DNA from: Trichobilharzia regenti | Taxonomy: Eukaryota > Platyhelminthes > Trematoda > Strigeidida > Schistosomatidae | Length of the DNA stretch: 64,000 nucleotides | Reading direction: 5' to 3' | NCBI GenBank assembly: GCA_944472135.2 | Contig: OX235262.1 | Coordinates: forward strand, 87,828,903-87,892,902 | Shown here: piece by piece, positions 48,901-60,900 of the stretch | Layout of the letters: each line of letters begins with the position of its first letter | How positions within the stretch are numbered: position 1 is the stretch's first letter | Translations under genes and position numbers: made by a program | The notes under the pieces: model-generated | Told to the model about the DNA's origin: nothing | What the model saw: the letters and a program-made list of their open reading frames with translations, nothing else | Databases searched by the model: none

Positions 48901-51900
48901 GGATATCAAAGCACGAGGATCGGAAAAGCAAGACAAGCTTTCATTACTCTTAAGTCTGTGTGGAGGTCAACAGCACTCAGCATGAATGAAAATGAGATCG
49001 GAATTTTCAACTCCAGTGTGAAGTCAGTGGTGCTTCTATACGGAATAGAGACTTGCACTTCGCGTCATAAAGAGCATCTCAAACAAACTTCAGACCTTCA
49101 TTAACAGCTGTCTTCGCTCAATACTCAATATCAGATGGCCAGAAAATATCAGCAACAGGGATCTCTGGCAATGAGCGAACCAACCAGGAACAGATTGTGA
49201 AACAAATAGGCATAAAGAAATGGAGATGGATTGGCCATACGCTGAGGAAACTATCAAGTGACATTATTAGACAAGCCATTGCTCAAGTGGAACCCGAAAG
49301 GAAAGCGGCGAAGTGATAATTCAAGGGTGACTTGGAGGAGGTCATGTGAAGAGGAGATGAAAGCATGTGGGCAGACTTGGAGTGGGGTGAAAAAGTTGGC
49401 AGAAAACCGAAGGCAATGGAGATGCGTAGCTGAAGCCCTATGTTCCTCAAGGAATTAAAGGACATAATAATAATATCTCTGAAGCAGTTTATGTATAACT
49501 GAAGGTTTCTATTTCTTAGTCTTTGCTTATATGTGTTAGCGAATAGGCCGTGTTCTAGGAGAAACTAGACACCTTCAAGGACAGTTAAGAATTTAATCAA
49601 ATGTGTTGATTTGTTTAGACAGAATTTTCGTATTTACTTGCGTAATTATATGAAAGCCTATGAACAGATGAAGACATCGTGATATTTGTACTTATTGATC
49701 AACTGTATATTTGCTTGATCATTCATTGTAATCTGACGTTAATGATTGAGTATTTGTATTTGGTGTTATAAAACAATATGCAACGCCAAAATACCGCCGA
49801 ATTTGTAAATAGAACAAGTGGAGAGATGTAGGTGATAAGAATGCTGGTGAATATACTGAATAGTGATTTTGTGCTTCATTGTGGAGCAAAAATATCAGGA
49901 TGTGAATGCGGGTCTTGGGCTTCAATGATTTCTTATATTTGATTAAAAGATAGTATGATTTATAAAGTAATCTGTGTTCATTGACTTCACGAAACAAAAG
50001 CATTTAATTAAGTGAAATTTAAACCCGGAAGTATCCACCTCAGCGTATTGATGTTTATTTGCATTTTCTTGCATTTTCGCAAACATGGACTGGTGAACCT
50101 CAGGTTAAAATGTTCATTTGATATTAATTTGGCTGAAAACGACATAAATCTCTATATAAAGTGTGCATTACCATGCATAATATTATGAAGAGTTATTCAA
50201 TGCCCAACATATATAGGACATCTGTGTGTGTTGATTGCATATTGTATAATATATAAATCTGATTATTTGATATGAAGCTTCCTCCTTTATTATATTATTA
50301 TTGTTCCCTTGGGTTCCTAGTGGAACATAGGGCTTCAACTGCACGTCTCCAATTGCTTCTGTCTTCCTTCTGCTGTACTCTTCACCTGCATCCATGTTAG
50401 TCTATACTGTTTTAACTCCTCTTCACACGATCTCCTCCATGTCACCCTTGCACCAATGGCCTGACGCGCGCGCGATGTCACCCAGCGGCGGCCTCCTCAG
50501 CCGTGAGTGTCCAATCCATCCATCTCCACTTTCTCCTGCATATTTGTTGGGCAGCAATTGGTTCTTCTTTTGTTTGTTCCCAGCCATAGTTTCTTGTTGG
50601 TGATTCTTTCCGACCCGGCCATCTGGTCTTCAGTATAGATCCAGCGAAGACAGTTGTCGGTTGACAAAGGTCTGCAACAGGCCGTTGGAAATATTCTTTG
50701 TGACCCTCCCGCCAAGTTTCTGATCCGTATAGAAGAACTGACTGACTTGACGTTTGTATTGAAAATCCTTTATACTGCTTTTTTATTGGATATCAGTTAT
50801 TTTTTATTTTGCCACTTGCTAATTAATATTTAACTATGATTATAATGACGAACATTTTAATTGCATTCCATACTATTATTATTTTATGTATTCACACCTT
50901 TGTTCCAATATCCTCACGGGATATAATTTACGAAAAAAACCGTATACATATACATATACGATTGCACAACTTGCTAATAAATTCTTTGAAAAGAGTCTCT
51001 TCACTGAATCACTTGTTTGAATTTTATTGTTGATGTCTGTCAGATACACAATGCTTTGCATATTTTAATGTATATGGAGTAGCTGGTCAAGTCAAATGAA
51101 TTGTTATATACATCACCCTCACTTAATAAATCTTCTAGTTCTCTGTCGAAGGTAGATCTCGTTGAGGTGCCTGTAAACAGAGCAGAATGTGTTTAAAACT
51201 CTAGTATTCAGTAAGCACTTAACTGTTGTCTGAAGCAATGAAGATTTTCAGCTCTGCATGATATTTTTCCGTACTGTAATGTTCTCTGAGTTGGATACTT
51301 TTCTTTTTATTTTCTTCTAATGGACTAGACAGCATTTGCAGGCGTCAAATTTAATGTGTTGCTCTGTCTAATTTAGTGAACACTAGATATAGTTGTTGTA
51401 CAGAAGAACAATAAAAGCTTTACAATTAAATCATCGTATTGAAAGAACACAAAAGCATTGGAATTGTACGGGGTTCATTCATTTATTCATAATTACTGGA
51501 ATGTAACAGAGTGTTCATATGAGTTTATGGTAGACGTTTACTAGTGTCTGTTAGTAGTGTGTATATTAGTGTTTATTCAACCTACATTTTATCATTATAA
51601 TAGGTTAGAAAAGTGTTCATTCTCTGTTTCATGATGGATTTGTTTTATTCAAAATCTGTCTGATGCGTGCATCAGTGGTTCAGTGGTAGGATGCTCGCCA
51701 ACCACTCCTGTGGTTTGGGGTTCAGTCGCCAGCCGACGTACTCCTAAACCTCACTAAGCCAGCAATAAGGCCAGTAAAGAGGGAAGGTTGGCTGTGAGGC
51801 TAGCAACCCCACTCCATAAAAATAAAACCACTGCTACCGAAATTTCAAAGTTGTAGCTTGAAGCCCTCTGTTCCACTAGGAACGTAAAGGAATAAAATTT

Positions 51901-54900
51901 ACAAAAACCTGTCGAATATAAATCTTTTGACGAGTTGATCACGGATTGATATCAGTTCAAGAACTATTGAAAACCAGGGAGTACTGGACGGATGTTTCAT
52001 TCTAGTTTAGGAATCATCGGCAGTACGCACCCGCTGGGGTTCGAACCTAGGACCTCCCCTGGTATTTCAATGATTCCCTAACTGCTGATATCAATATCCG
52101 ATCAACTCCTCGAAACAAATCTAATCCTTACAAATCAACTATTGAAAATTAATATAAAAATATACTGATCTCATGTTTTTTTTTCATTTATTTCTTTATC
52201 TTTAAATATAGTGGATCGTACACAGCTTGGATTATCAAACAATGCTAATATTGTTTATTATTCTAATACATTCCCATTAGAAAATATTATAATAGGTTCT
52301 GGCAATGTTATCGACGGTTCTAAACTATACAACAATTTATCAACTATACCAGGTTATAATAATCCTCAATTAGAGACAAATACCAGTTATACAGTAACTG
52401 CATTTATTCAAAGTGAAGTGGATGGTACAAGTGAATTTACTGAAGCTGGTTATGTAACATTTGTAACTGGTGTTGTTAATAGTATAATTACCGGTGCATC
52501 TTCTCCTTTAACAAACAATCAAATCGAGTCTAATTTACTTGGAATAATTTTGGGTATTTTATTAGCTCTCGTTATCTTAGCACTGATAGCATTCCTTATC
52601 TTCTATTTTTGTCGTAAACGATATCAGGTTAGTTAAATTTTGAAAATAAACATTTTATATATTATCATCTTTGTGTATACTATGCATACTACTTCTACCC
52701 ATCAAGCGTATATCTGTGCTAGCGTTCACTACTGGATCTTTCTGTATTGCTTTTGTACCATGGGATTCAGTACTGTTCCAAGCATTGCTTTATGATTTGT
52801 AACTAGTTTGTAAACGGGCATATCTTTGGTGTATGATACTACGGTGGATATAAAGTAGTAACGGTTGTCTCACCAAGCCAATTAATTTCCTTATTGTGAC
52901 TCTCTACTCTCCCAACCTTACTTATTAACAATATTATTTGACTGCTCAACTGTATTATTCTCTAACCCCACCCTTATTTAGTTTTAACCACCACTCATTA
53001 ACACTGTTGCCAACCTGACCTACTCTGAATTCTACTCAACTGTATTACGTAATCCAATTCACTTAATCAATTCTATTTTTATTTTCTATCTTAACGTTTG
53101 TCTCCAAGCCAAATAATACTTACATTACATAATTATCTAAACTTTATAAATCTAATGTACACACACACAAACAAATTTGTATATATATGCGATTGTACAG
53201 CTCAGTGAATGAATTCGCCGAAAAGAGTCTCTTTGCTGAACGTCTTCTTTGCTCAAACTTTGTTGTGTGGAGTGGAATTTCTAAAGGTTATTCTTAATCA
53301 AAGAATCTGAACCTTGAAAGTATGAAAAAAGTTCCACTTTATGATGTTGTGTTTTAAGAGGAGCTGTTGTACAACTAAACTATTGCGCTATCAGTCAACA
53401 GAAAGTAAATTCTAACAGTAAAATTCATCAGAATATTCTCGTGGTCTTTTTGTGTTATCAGTTGTCTCAGTGTAGTTAGTGCTTGTTAGATTTGACTCTC
53501 AGTTCATCGAATAAATTGACATGTGAGAATTCTAAGGTTTATATGAAGTATCTATATCCCTGCAAATATGTAGCTATTAAAAGAATGATAGTGTGGATTT
53601 TTAACTATGTTTTAAACCACTGGCGTAAGCTGCTATGTGGCTGAACACAGTTTCAATTAAATTGATTTGTAAGTATTGCGAAATAACTGCATATCACTGC
53701 ATAATTGTCTAGTGTAAGAAATATAAGAGAGTTTTAAAAAAATGAAATAGAGACATCAATCTGGCAAATTTTATTCACTCTTGAGAAAAAGAGAATTGTC
53801 AGTTAGTAGAATGTCGTGGAACTAGGTTTCGTGCTTGTTGGCGCTTGTATCTGCTACCTCGAAGAAACTGACGCCCACCCCCGCCTCTCTGAAAATAAAA
53901 AATTGTCAATTGGAGGCACCATTTTTATAATTATGACATAATAATTCACTATAGCATTTACAATAAGTTTGTGGGATGAGCGTTGCAGCACTAAGCTTTC
54001 GGTCTACAATCGCACTGGCAATCAGTAAAGCTGTGCATCATCACTGGCTCAGACACTCGGTTATTAACCAGTTGGATCACGAATGATGGAATATCCTTTT
54101 CCCTATGAAAACACAAATGGTCGATTGGTTCCTATGACTGTAATACAAAAAAAATTGTTTTATAATTTAGTAAATAAGCCTATATGTGACACTCTAAGTT
54201 GCATTAATGTATTTACAAACTTGCCTACTGATTTGTAATCGAATTATCTGATGATAGTCATATGTTATTAGAAGTCTTTAGATCACGTTAGCTTTGTGGT
54301 CATAAGTTAAGCACTTCGACATTGTTATATGGTCAGTTTACAGGAGGTTCTTGGTACGGATGTATTACATGATAGTTCGTGTGTGTCGGTGGCACAGCGG
54401 TTGAGACGCTCGTCGACTATGCACATGGTCTGGGGTTCGATCCCCGGCCTACGCACTCCTTTACCTCTCCAAGCCAGTCATAAAAGCTGGTAAAGAAAAA
54501 AGTTGGGCATGAGGCTAACAACCCCATCCTGTAAAAATGAACACTGCTACGGAAACTTCAAGCCTCTAGCTTGAAGCCCTTTGTTCCACTGGGAACATGA
54601 AGGAATTAAAAAATTATAGTTCGTGAGCTGGAAGCGATCATGAAACAATGATCGATGTTGAAAGTTGTCATTCCATTTTGTTGGCATACTAATTTCACGT
54701 TTTGTCGTTGCCCCCCCCCTCAACGAATATGTAATTTATCTTATTAGATTATATCGTTGTCATAAAGTTAATTTTTTAAATGTATTTTTTATTCAAGTCT
54801 GGTCAGTATGTCTTCGAAAGGTATCCAAGAGATGCGAAATTAACTGTTAAAGAAAGTCACATTTATTACCATATTCATATGCATGGTGGAGTGTACCAGA

Positions 54901-57900
54901 AGATACACGTGAACCTCGTTATCTGATTATTGATCCAGAACATGGACCTGCACATACTTTAATTGGAACCTGGCCAATAAATGAAATATTAGCTACATTT
55001 TCGCGTGAATATGCAAGGTATGGATAAAAAATACTTTGTGGTTTTTAATGGTGATTTATTACGCTTCTTATCTGTCTACATAAGTTCGTAAACGGATAGC
55101 ACTATTACGTACCTATTATCTTCAGCGCACCATTTACGCAGTTCTTCCGTGTTATGCTACTTCTGACCTTGATATTGTGTCTCTTTGTGTTCCTTTCACG
55201 TATTCCATGTACCTCCGCAACGCTGAATCATTTGATTTCTTTGACATCAAATCTATTTCTTGGTTATTTGTTGTTTTTTATTTCGACGAACATCTCTGTT
55301 TATACTACTGGTAAATCTTATCAGTAGCATACACAGCACCGATTGTGCTTTTTTTGAAGACATTATTTTTTTTTAATGACACTTATTGAATTGCTGCATT
55401 GAAGTAATAGTGTATTGACGGCTGTTATAATTTTCCTGCATCTGTGTTTTCATTTTTACATCAGGACATTTTTAAGAAAATTGTTACTCATGCCCAATAA
55501 TGGGGAAGTTTAGTGTCCCTTATTCATATTTATTGTAAGGTGTAAATGAATGTTTAACTTCAATAGTTTGCGGATTGGTCAAAAATCCTACACAGCATAG
55601 TTATGTCTACAAGTCGACTTTCACATGTTAGTGAGGATACCTAGTGATAATCTTTTATCATTTATCAAGGTTTACCAAATCAAACGACACATCATTATTT
55701 GTGTTGTTAAAAATTTGGAAGCAATTGGTGGTAATTTTCTAATTTATATTCGCACTAATCATCAGTTAAACTGATAAGTACTCCAACGAAATTCTCTTGT
55801 TAATTTACCGTTTAACGCATAAACGTTGTGTTTGTATAAGTTTGTCTAATGATTTAGACTTTGAATTTATGTGTATGAGTGGAAATAGTTTCTCTATAGT
55901 ACCCTAATTGATTTACAGATATTTTCAACCTTCAGTTTAAGATTTTATTTGACAAGATAAATGATAAATGCAACTTCTTTGGTAACTCGTATACAAATAT
56001 ACTTTGAGTGTCGCGTTTTAGAAGCTTCTTAGCACCTGAGTAGCTTCATTACTTCATAAGATTCAAATTTTCAACACAAATGCGAAGTTAGTTCATCTGT
56101 ATGGGTTAGAAATATGGAGGTTGCGTCAGGGAAGCATTTCCAACAGGCCACTGCATACTTTCATCGACAGCTGCACCCTTCTCTGGTTCCATACCGAAGA
56201 TCAAATAGCTAACAAGAAAGAATTAACAACAAGAAAGTATGGTTACAAATTAATCGACAACCTATTACTCAACATATATGCAGAAGAAAATGGAGATGGA
56301 TTGGGCACAACCTGAGGAGACCGTCGGATGACACTGAGCGTAATGCAGGCTATCGCTTGAATGGAATCCGACTGGGAAGTGACAAGTAGGTCGCCGGTGT
56401 GAGGTTGACATGGAGAATATCGTGTGAGGAGGAGATTATGGATATTGAGCAATCGTGGATCTAGCTGAAGAGAGCAGAAAATAGAATAAAGGGGAGAAGT
56501 GTTGTTGAGGCCCCTATGTTCCACATGGAACCCAAGGGAATAATAATAGTAAACAAAAAATTTGCAACTTTCGAATGTTATTTGATTGAAGATTACCTTA
56601 ACTACGTGGAAAATCTTTGGTGTTAAGATCAATGGTAAATAACTTCATCGCAGTTTGTTGTTATTATTGTATTAGTTTTAATGAATTCTCAGCTGGTTTG
56701 TTCTCAATAATTCTAATTGTCAAATGTTGACTTAATGTAAATTAAATATGTATTCCCGCGTACCGAACATCCAATAAACGTTGTTAACAAATTAATTTTA
56801 CGCATAAATTGAATTTATACTATCTTCACTGGCATAGCATTGCTTCACTCTCCGTTCTTGAAGGTGCTCACTGTTATTAGAGAAGCGGAAAATAGGAAAA
56901 GGCAACTTTTCACTTGTTTGTGTTTCTTATGGATTCTCAAATTGATGTTGATATCTGACGGAATCTACCTTAAAGCAAACTATAGGTCAATTGATTGGGT
57001 GTGTGCATGTTGTGTAGTATCAATGCAAATTATATAGATACTAAAGATAATAATGAGATAACACAGTTGTAGTTTCTTATGTAATGAAATGATCATTTCA
57101 GTTTCGCTGAGATTTTACAAATATAACTTTATAAATGACTGCATAAATCATTGATCAGTTGAGTTACAATATTTTTTCATTTCTTGCATTCCACGTGGAA
57201 CACAGAACTTCAAACTTAAGAATTTCAGTAGTTGCGGTGTTCCTAACCCTAAGCCAAAGCTCTCCTCTTCCCTAGGCTTACTCTCGACCAACAAACTCGG
57301 TTGGGTTTATGAGGAGGCGAGATTTGAACCCAATTCCTGTCTAACTGGTGGTGGGGGGCATCATCGTAACCATTTAATAAGTATTGTTTAACTTGATAAT
57401 CACTTTCCTTCTTTTTTGTTGTTGTCGTCTACACTTTCAGCATCCCATCAGGTTCAAGATATTCTCAATCTGTTGGTAATTTAAAGAATAATCTATCAAA
57501 AAATCGTAGTCAAACAATTCTACCTTATGATCATAATCGTGTCTCATTAAATCGTCCAACTAATTCCAAGGAAACTGATTATATTAATGCAAGTTTTATT
57601 GATGGTTATATGCGTAGACGTGCGTATATAGCAGCTCAAAGTCCATTTGATATGTGTACAGCACATGATTTTTGGTTGATGATATTTCAACGGAATATTG
57701 CACAAATTGTTATGTTAACTAATCTTGTTGAAGATTCCACATTAAAATGTTGTCAATACTGGCCTGAAGTAAGCAAATGTGAATATTTCTGTGTCACTTT
57801 TCCCAGCTTCACTCTTTTTATAAAGTATAATTAAAGTTTATTAGAACTAAAATACTTCATTTTCTAATTTATTTGAAGTATTCAACATACTAGAAACAAT

Positions 57901-60900
57901 ACTCAAGTGTTGGTTTGTTGGGATTTGATTGGTTACAGGATTTCATCATAAGCTGACATTAGTTAGAGAACCATTGGAAAACCTGGAAGTACCGGACAGC
58001 CGCTTCGTCAGGCTAGTTTGGGACTCTTCATCAGTACGCATCTACAGACAGGGTTCGAACCCAGGACCTTCTGGTTACAAGGCCAGCGAGCTCGTATACC
58101 ATTAAGCCACTGGGACCCGATCCAATGGCTAACCCATGAATTCTAACTTCTGCCAATTTATGACATAGCGCGACCCATAGGCAATACTTTCGGAGAGTAT
58201 TTGTCCTCACACCCGATCTGCTGCACCCTACTGGTCACGACTTCTCACTAGAACCCCAGGTAACTACCTGTCTGAATAGGGCAAGTCGCTAGTAAAACAA
58301 GATCAATAATGAAATTCAAAGGATCGAACATTTTGTATAACTCTGTACTTTGTTCAACTATTGTCATGAATAATAAAATGAAAACTTGTGAACACTGGAT
58401 CAATAGGAAAATTAGTTTCATACTCACTTGAAATAGGACATTGTATTGAGGAGGTTTCTTTCGAGCGATTATGTTTATACGCATATATCTCAATCGGTTT
58501 TACATAGTCTTCATGTCCTTTAAGAAGAAATCTCAATATTGTATTATAGTCTAAACCCACACTATAGACAGATTTCTATCTAAGTAAACTAGAAAATGAA
58601 CCTTTGAACAACCTTATCGGAAAATTCTCACTTTATCGCCGGTATATATGGATGACACCTTTATTCCTTGTGATGATGATTTGAATAGGAACTTAATAGT
58701 AACTCAGTTCATTGAAGAACATTCTGCTATGAAATTCACGTGCGAAGAGGAATCCCGAAATAGAATTAATTGCCTTCCTAGATGTCCGCCTTACAAGGAA
58801 ACCAGATGGTAGCACAAACGGAAATTTGCATAGGGAAAGCATATGGACAGGACAGTATACACATTTTCACAGCTTAGTTCTTCTTCAGTACAAAAGAAAT
58901 TTAGTGAAGACCCTCAGTCACAGGGTTAGAGCTATATTCTCAGATGAACTAAGGAGATTGATTAGAAATAGCTATCCAGACAAATTCATCAGAAAATATA
59001 TGAATAAGAAAGCATAAAAGGACTATTCACTATCTGTAAACAAAAAGCCTTTATACACACAACTGCAATTCAGCAGCGATATACCCAGCGAAATAATTAC
59101 GAAGAAATTAAGAAAGCCATTTGAAAGAACCTTTAATGCTGGAAAACTACAAGTCTTATTTTCCACACGATCGATGGTAATCTCCCAATAGAAAGATGAA
59201 GTACCTAGACTAGCCATTTCTAATATCTACCAATTCAACTGCGTTTGTGGTGGAGTGAGATATATTGGCCGTTGCTCTAGGGACTTAATTTTTAGTGCTC
59301 ACTCGGGAACATCTACCAGTTTTGTCAAATAGAGGTGTAGTGAGAGGCATCAATAGCTCGATATTTAAACACCTGGTTCAAAGTGACCAGTCACAAAGTT
59401 AATATTAAAGAATCCTTCTCCACAATCTATCGAGTACCAAATAAATTTCAAAAAGTATCCAGATACCGCATACGTTAAACGGCAGAGGCTATCGCGATTT
59501 GTCTTAAACAACCGGCAGTCTGTGTGCAGAAGAAGCAAGTCCAGCCAGTCACTACTACTGCCCTGGTCTACAGTGGAGACCATAAATTCATGAATTAGTA
59601 TTATTATTTTTCCTAATTTCCCTGTCTGATATTCAGTGTAGTGTTATGTTGATGTTATCGAACTGTGAACCAATGATGTTATTATTGATTCGATGTTATT
59701 TAACCAACATTAATGTTGTTATTAACACTAATTCATTCACTGCTATGAGTAAATAACTGTAGAAGCTGATGATGAAGTTATCGAAAAGAATATTATTTGT
59801 TCAGTAACCATTCTTTTGAGAAAAAAAGTCTATTGGGTCTTTTTAATCACTACATATTACCTCGAGTAAGGCTAAGTTGGTATGATCAGACATTTAAGCA
59901 TAAAATAGTCTGAAGAGTAATACTGACTGACGTCAAAAACCCCCTACCACTACTAAACTCTTAATCATAAAGACCCATAAAGGTACCTAGATATCTATGT
60001 ACTAACCTTTTAGTATTGATTTCCTTAAGTCTTCATCATGACTGGTAACAGAAACTTGCTATTTCCCATAAGTCTCTTCTTTTTTTGCCCTATATTTTTC
60101 AATAATTATTTGTGATACGCCATGAAAGACGTTGTTTGGTCCAGTCTTGAACACTATCACGAAGGCTTTTTTACTTTGTAGTGTCTGGCCATATGACTTA
60201 ATGGGATTAATATGAAACTAATATGCTTTACCACAATAGACAATTTCTACTGCAATTTTCTGAACCATAGATTGAATCTGTATGCCTGTGTATGAAATGT
60301 TATGACCTTTTTGGAATATACACTTACATGTAATCAATTGTCAAGTCAGTCTGTGGAATTTCATAATCTTTTGATTCTTATTTTCTCTTTAATTGAATCC
60401 ATTCATGTTTATTACTATTATTATTCCCTTAACTCATGGAAAATTCCCATTGTAACATATAGAAAATCAAAACAAGTGATTCAGCGAAGAGACTCTTTTC
60501 AACGAATTTATCATCAAGCTGTACAATCGTATATATATAGTTTTTTTTAAGAAGTTATATCCGGTGTGGGAATTGAATCTTATGTGTGAATGCATAAAAT
60601 AATAATCATAGTATGAAATGCAATTAAAAACTAAAATGTTTGTGATTATAATCGTAGTTAAATGTCAAGTGGCCAAGCAAATTAATGTCACATATATAGA
60701 ATAATTCATAGGAGGGATAGAACTTGGAAAAGGATGTGCAATTATAGGATTAGTAGACAAATCGAATAAAATAAAAACATTACTTAATATTGTGTGAAAT
60801 TTGATAGCATACAATTTAACGTCGTAAAAAAAGAATTGATTTAGAATGACAGGTGGAACAAATGAAATAATACCGGGGACAGTTCAAAGTGAGAGTAGTA

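Noticed and set aside
49719..50003. 94-codon open frame on the - strand
   Set aside because: AT-rich chance frame within an intron; no similarity to the element families seen.
54798..54850. Earlier acceptor sites (GGTCAG, CGAAAG, CAAGAG) for RPTP exon k
   Set aside because: All give frames closed by TAA or TGA before the conserved juxtamembrane stretch; only the AG at 54855-54856 keeps phase 0 and an open frame.
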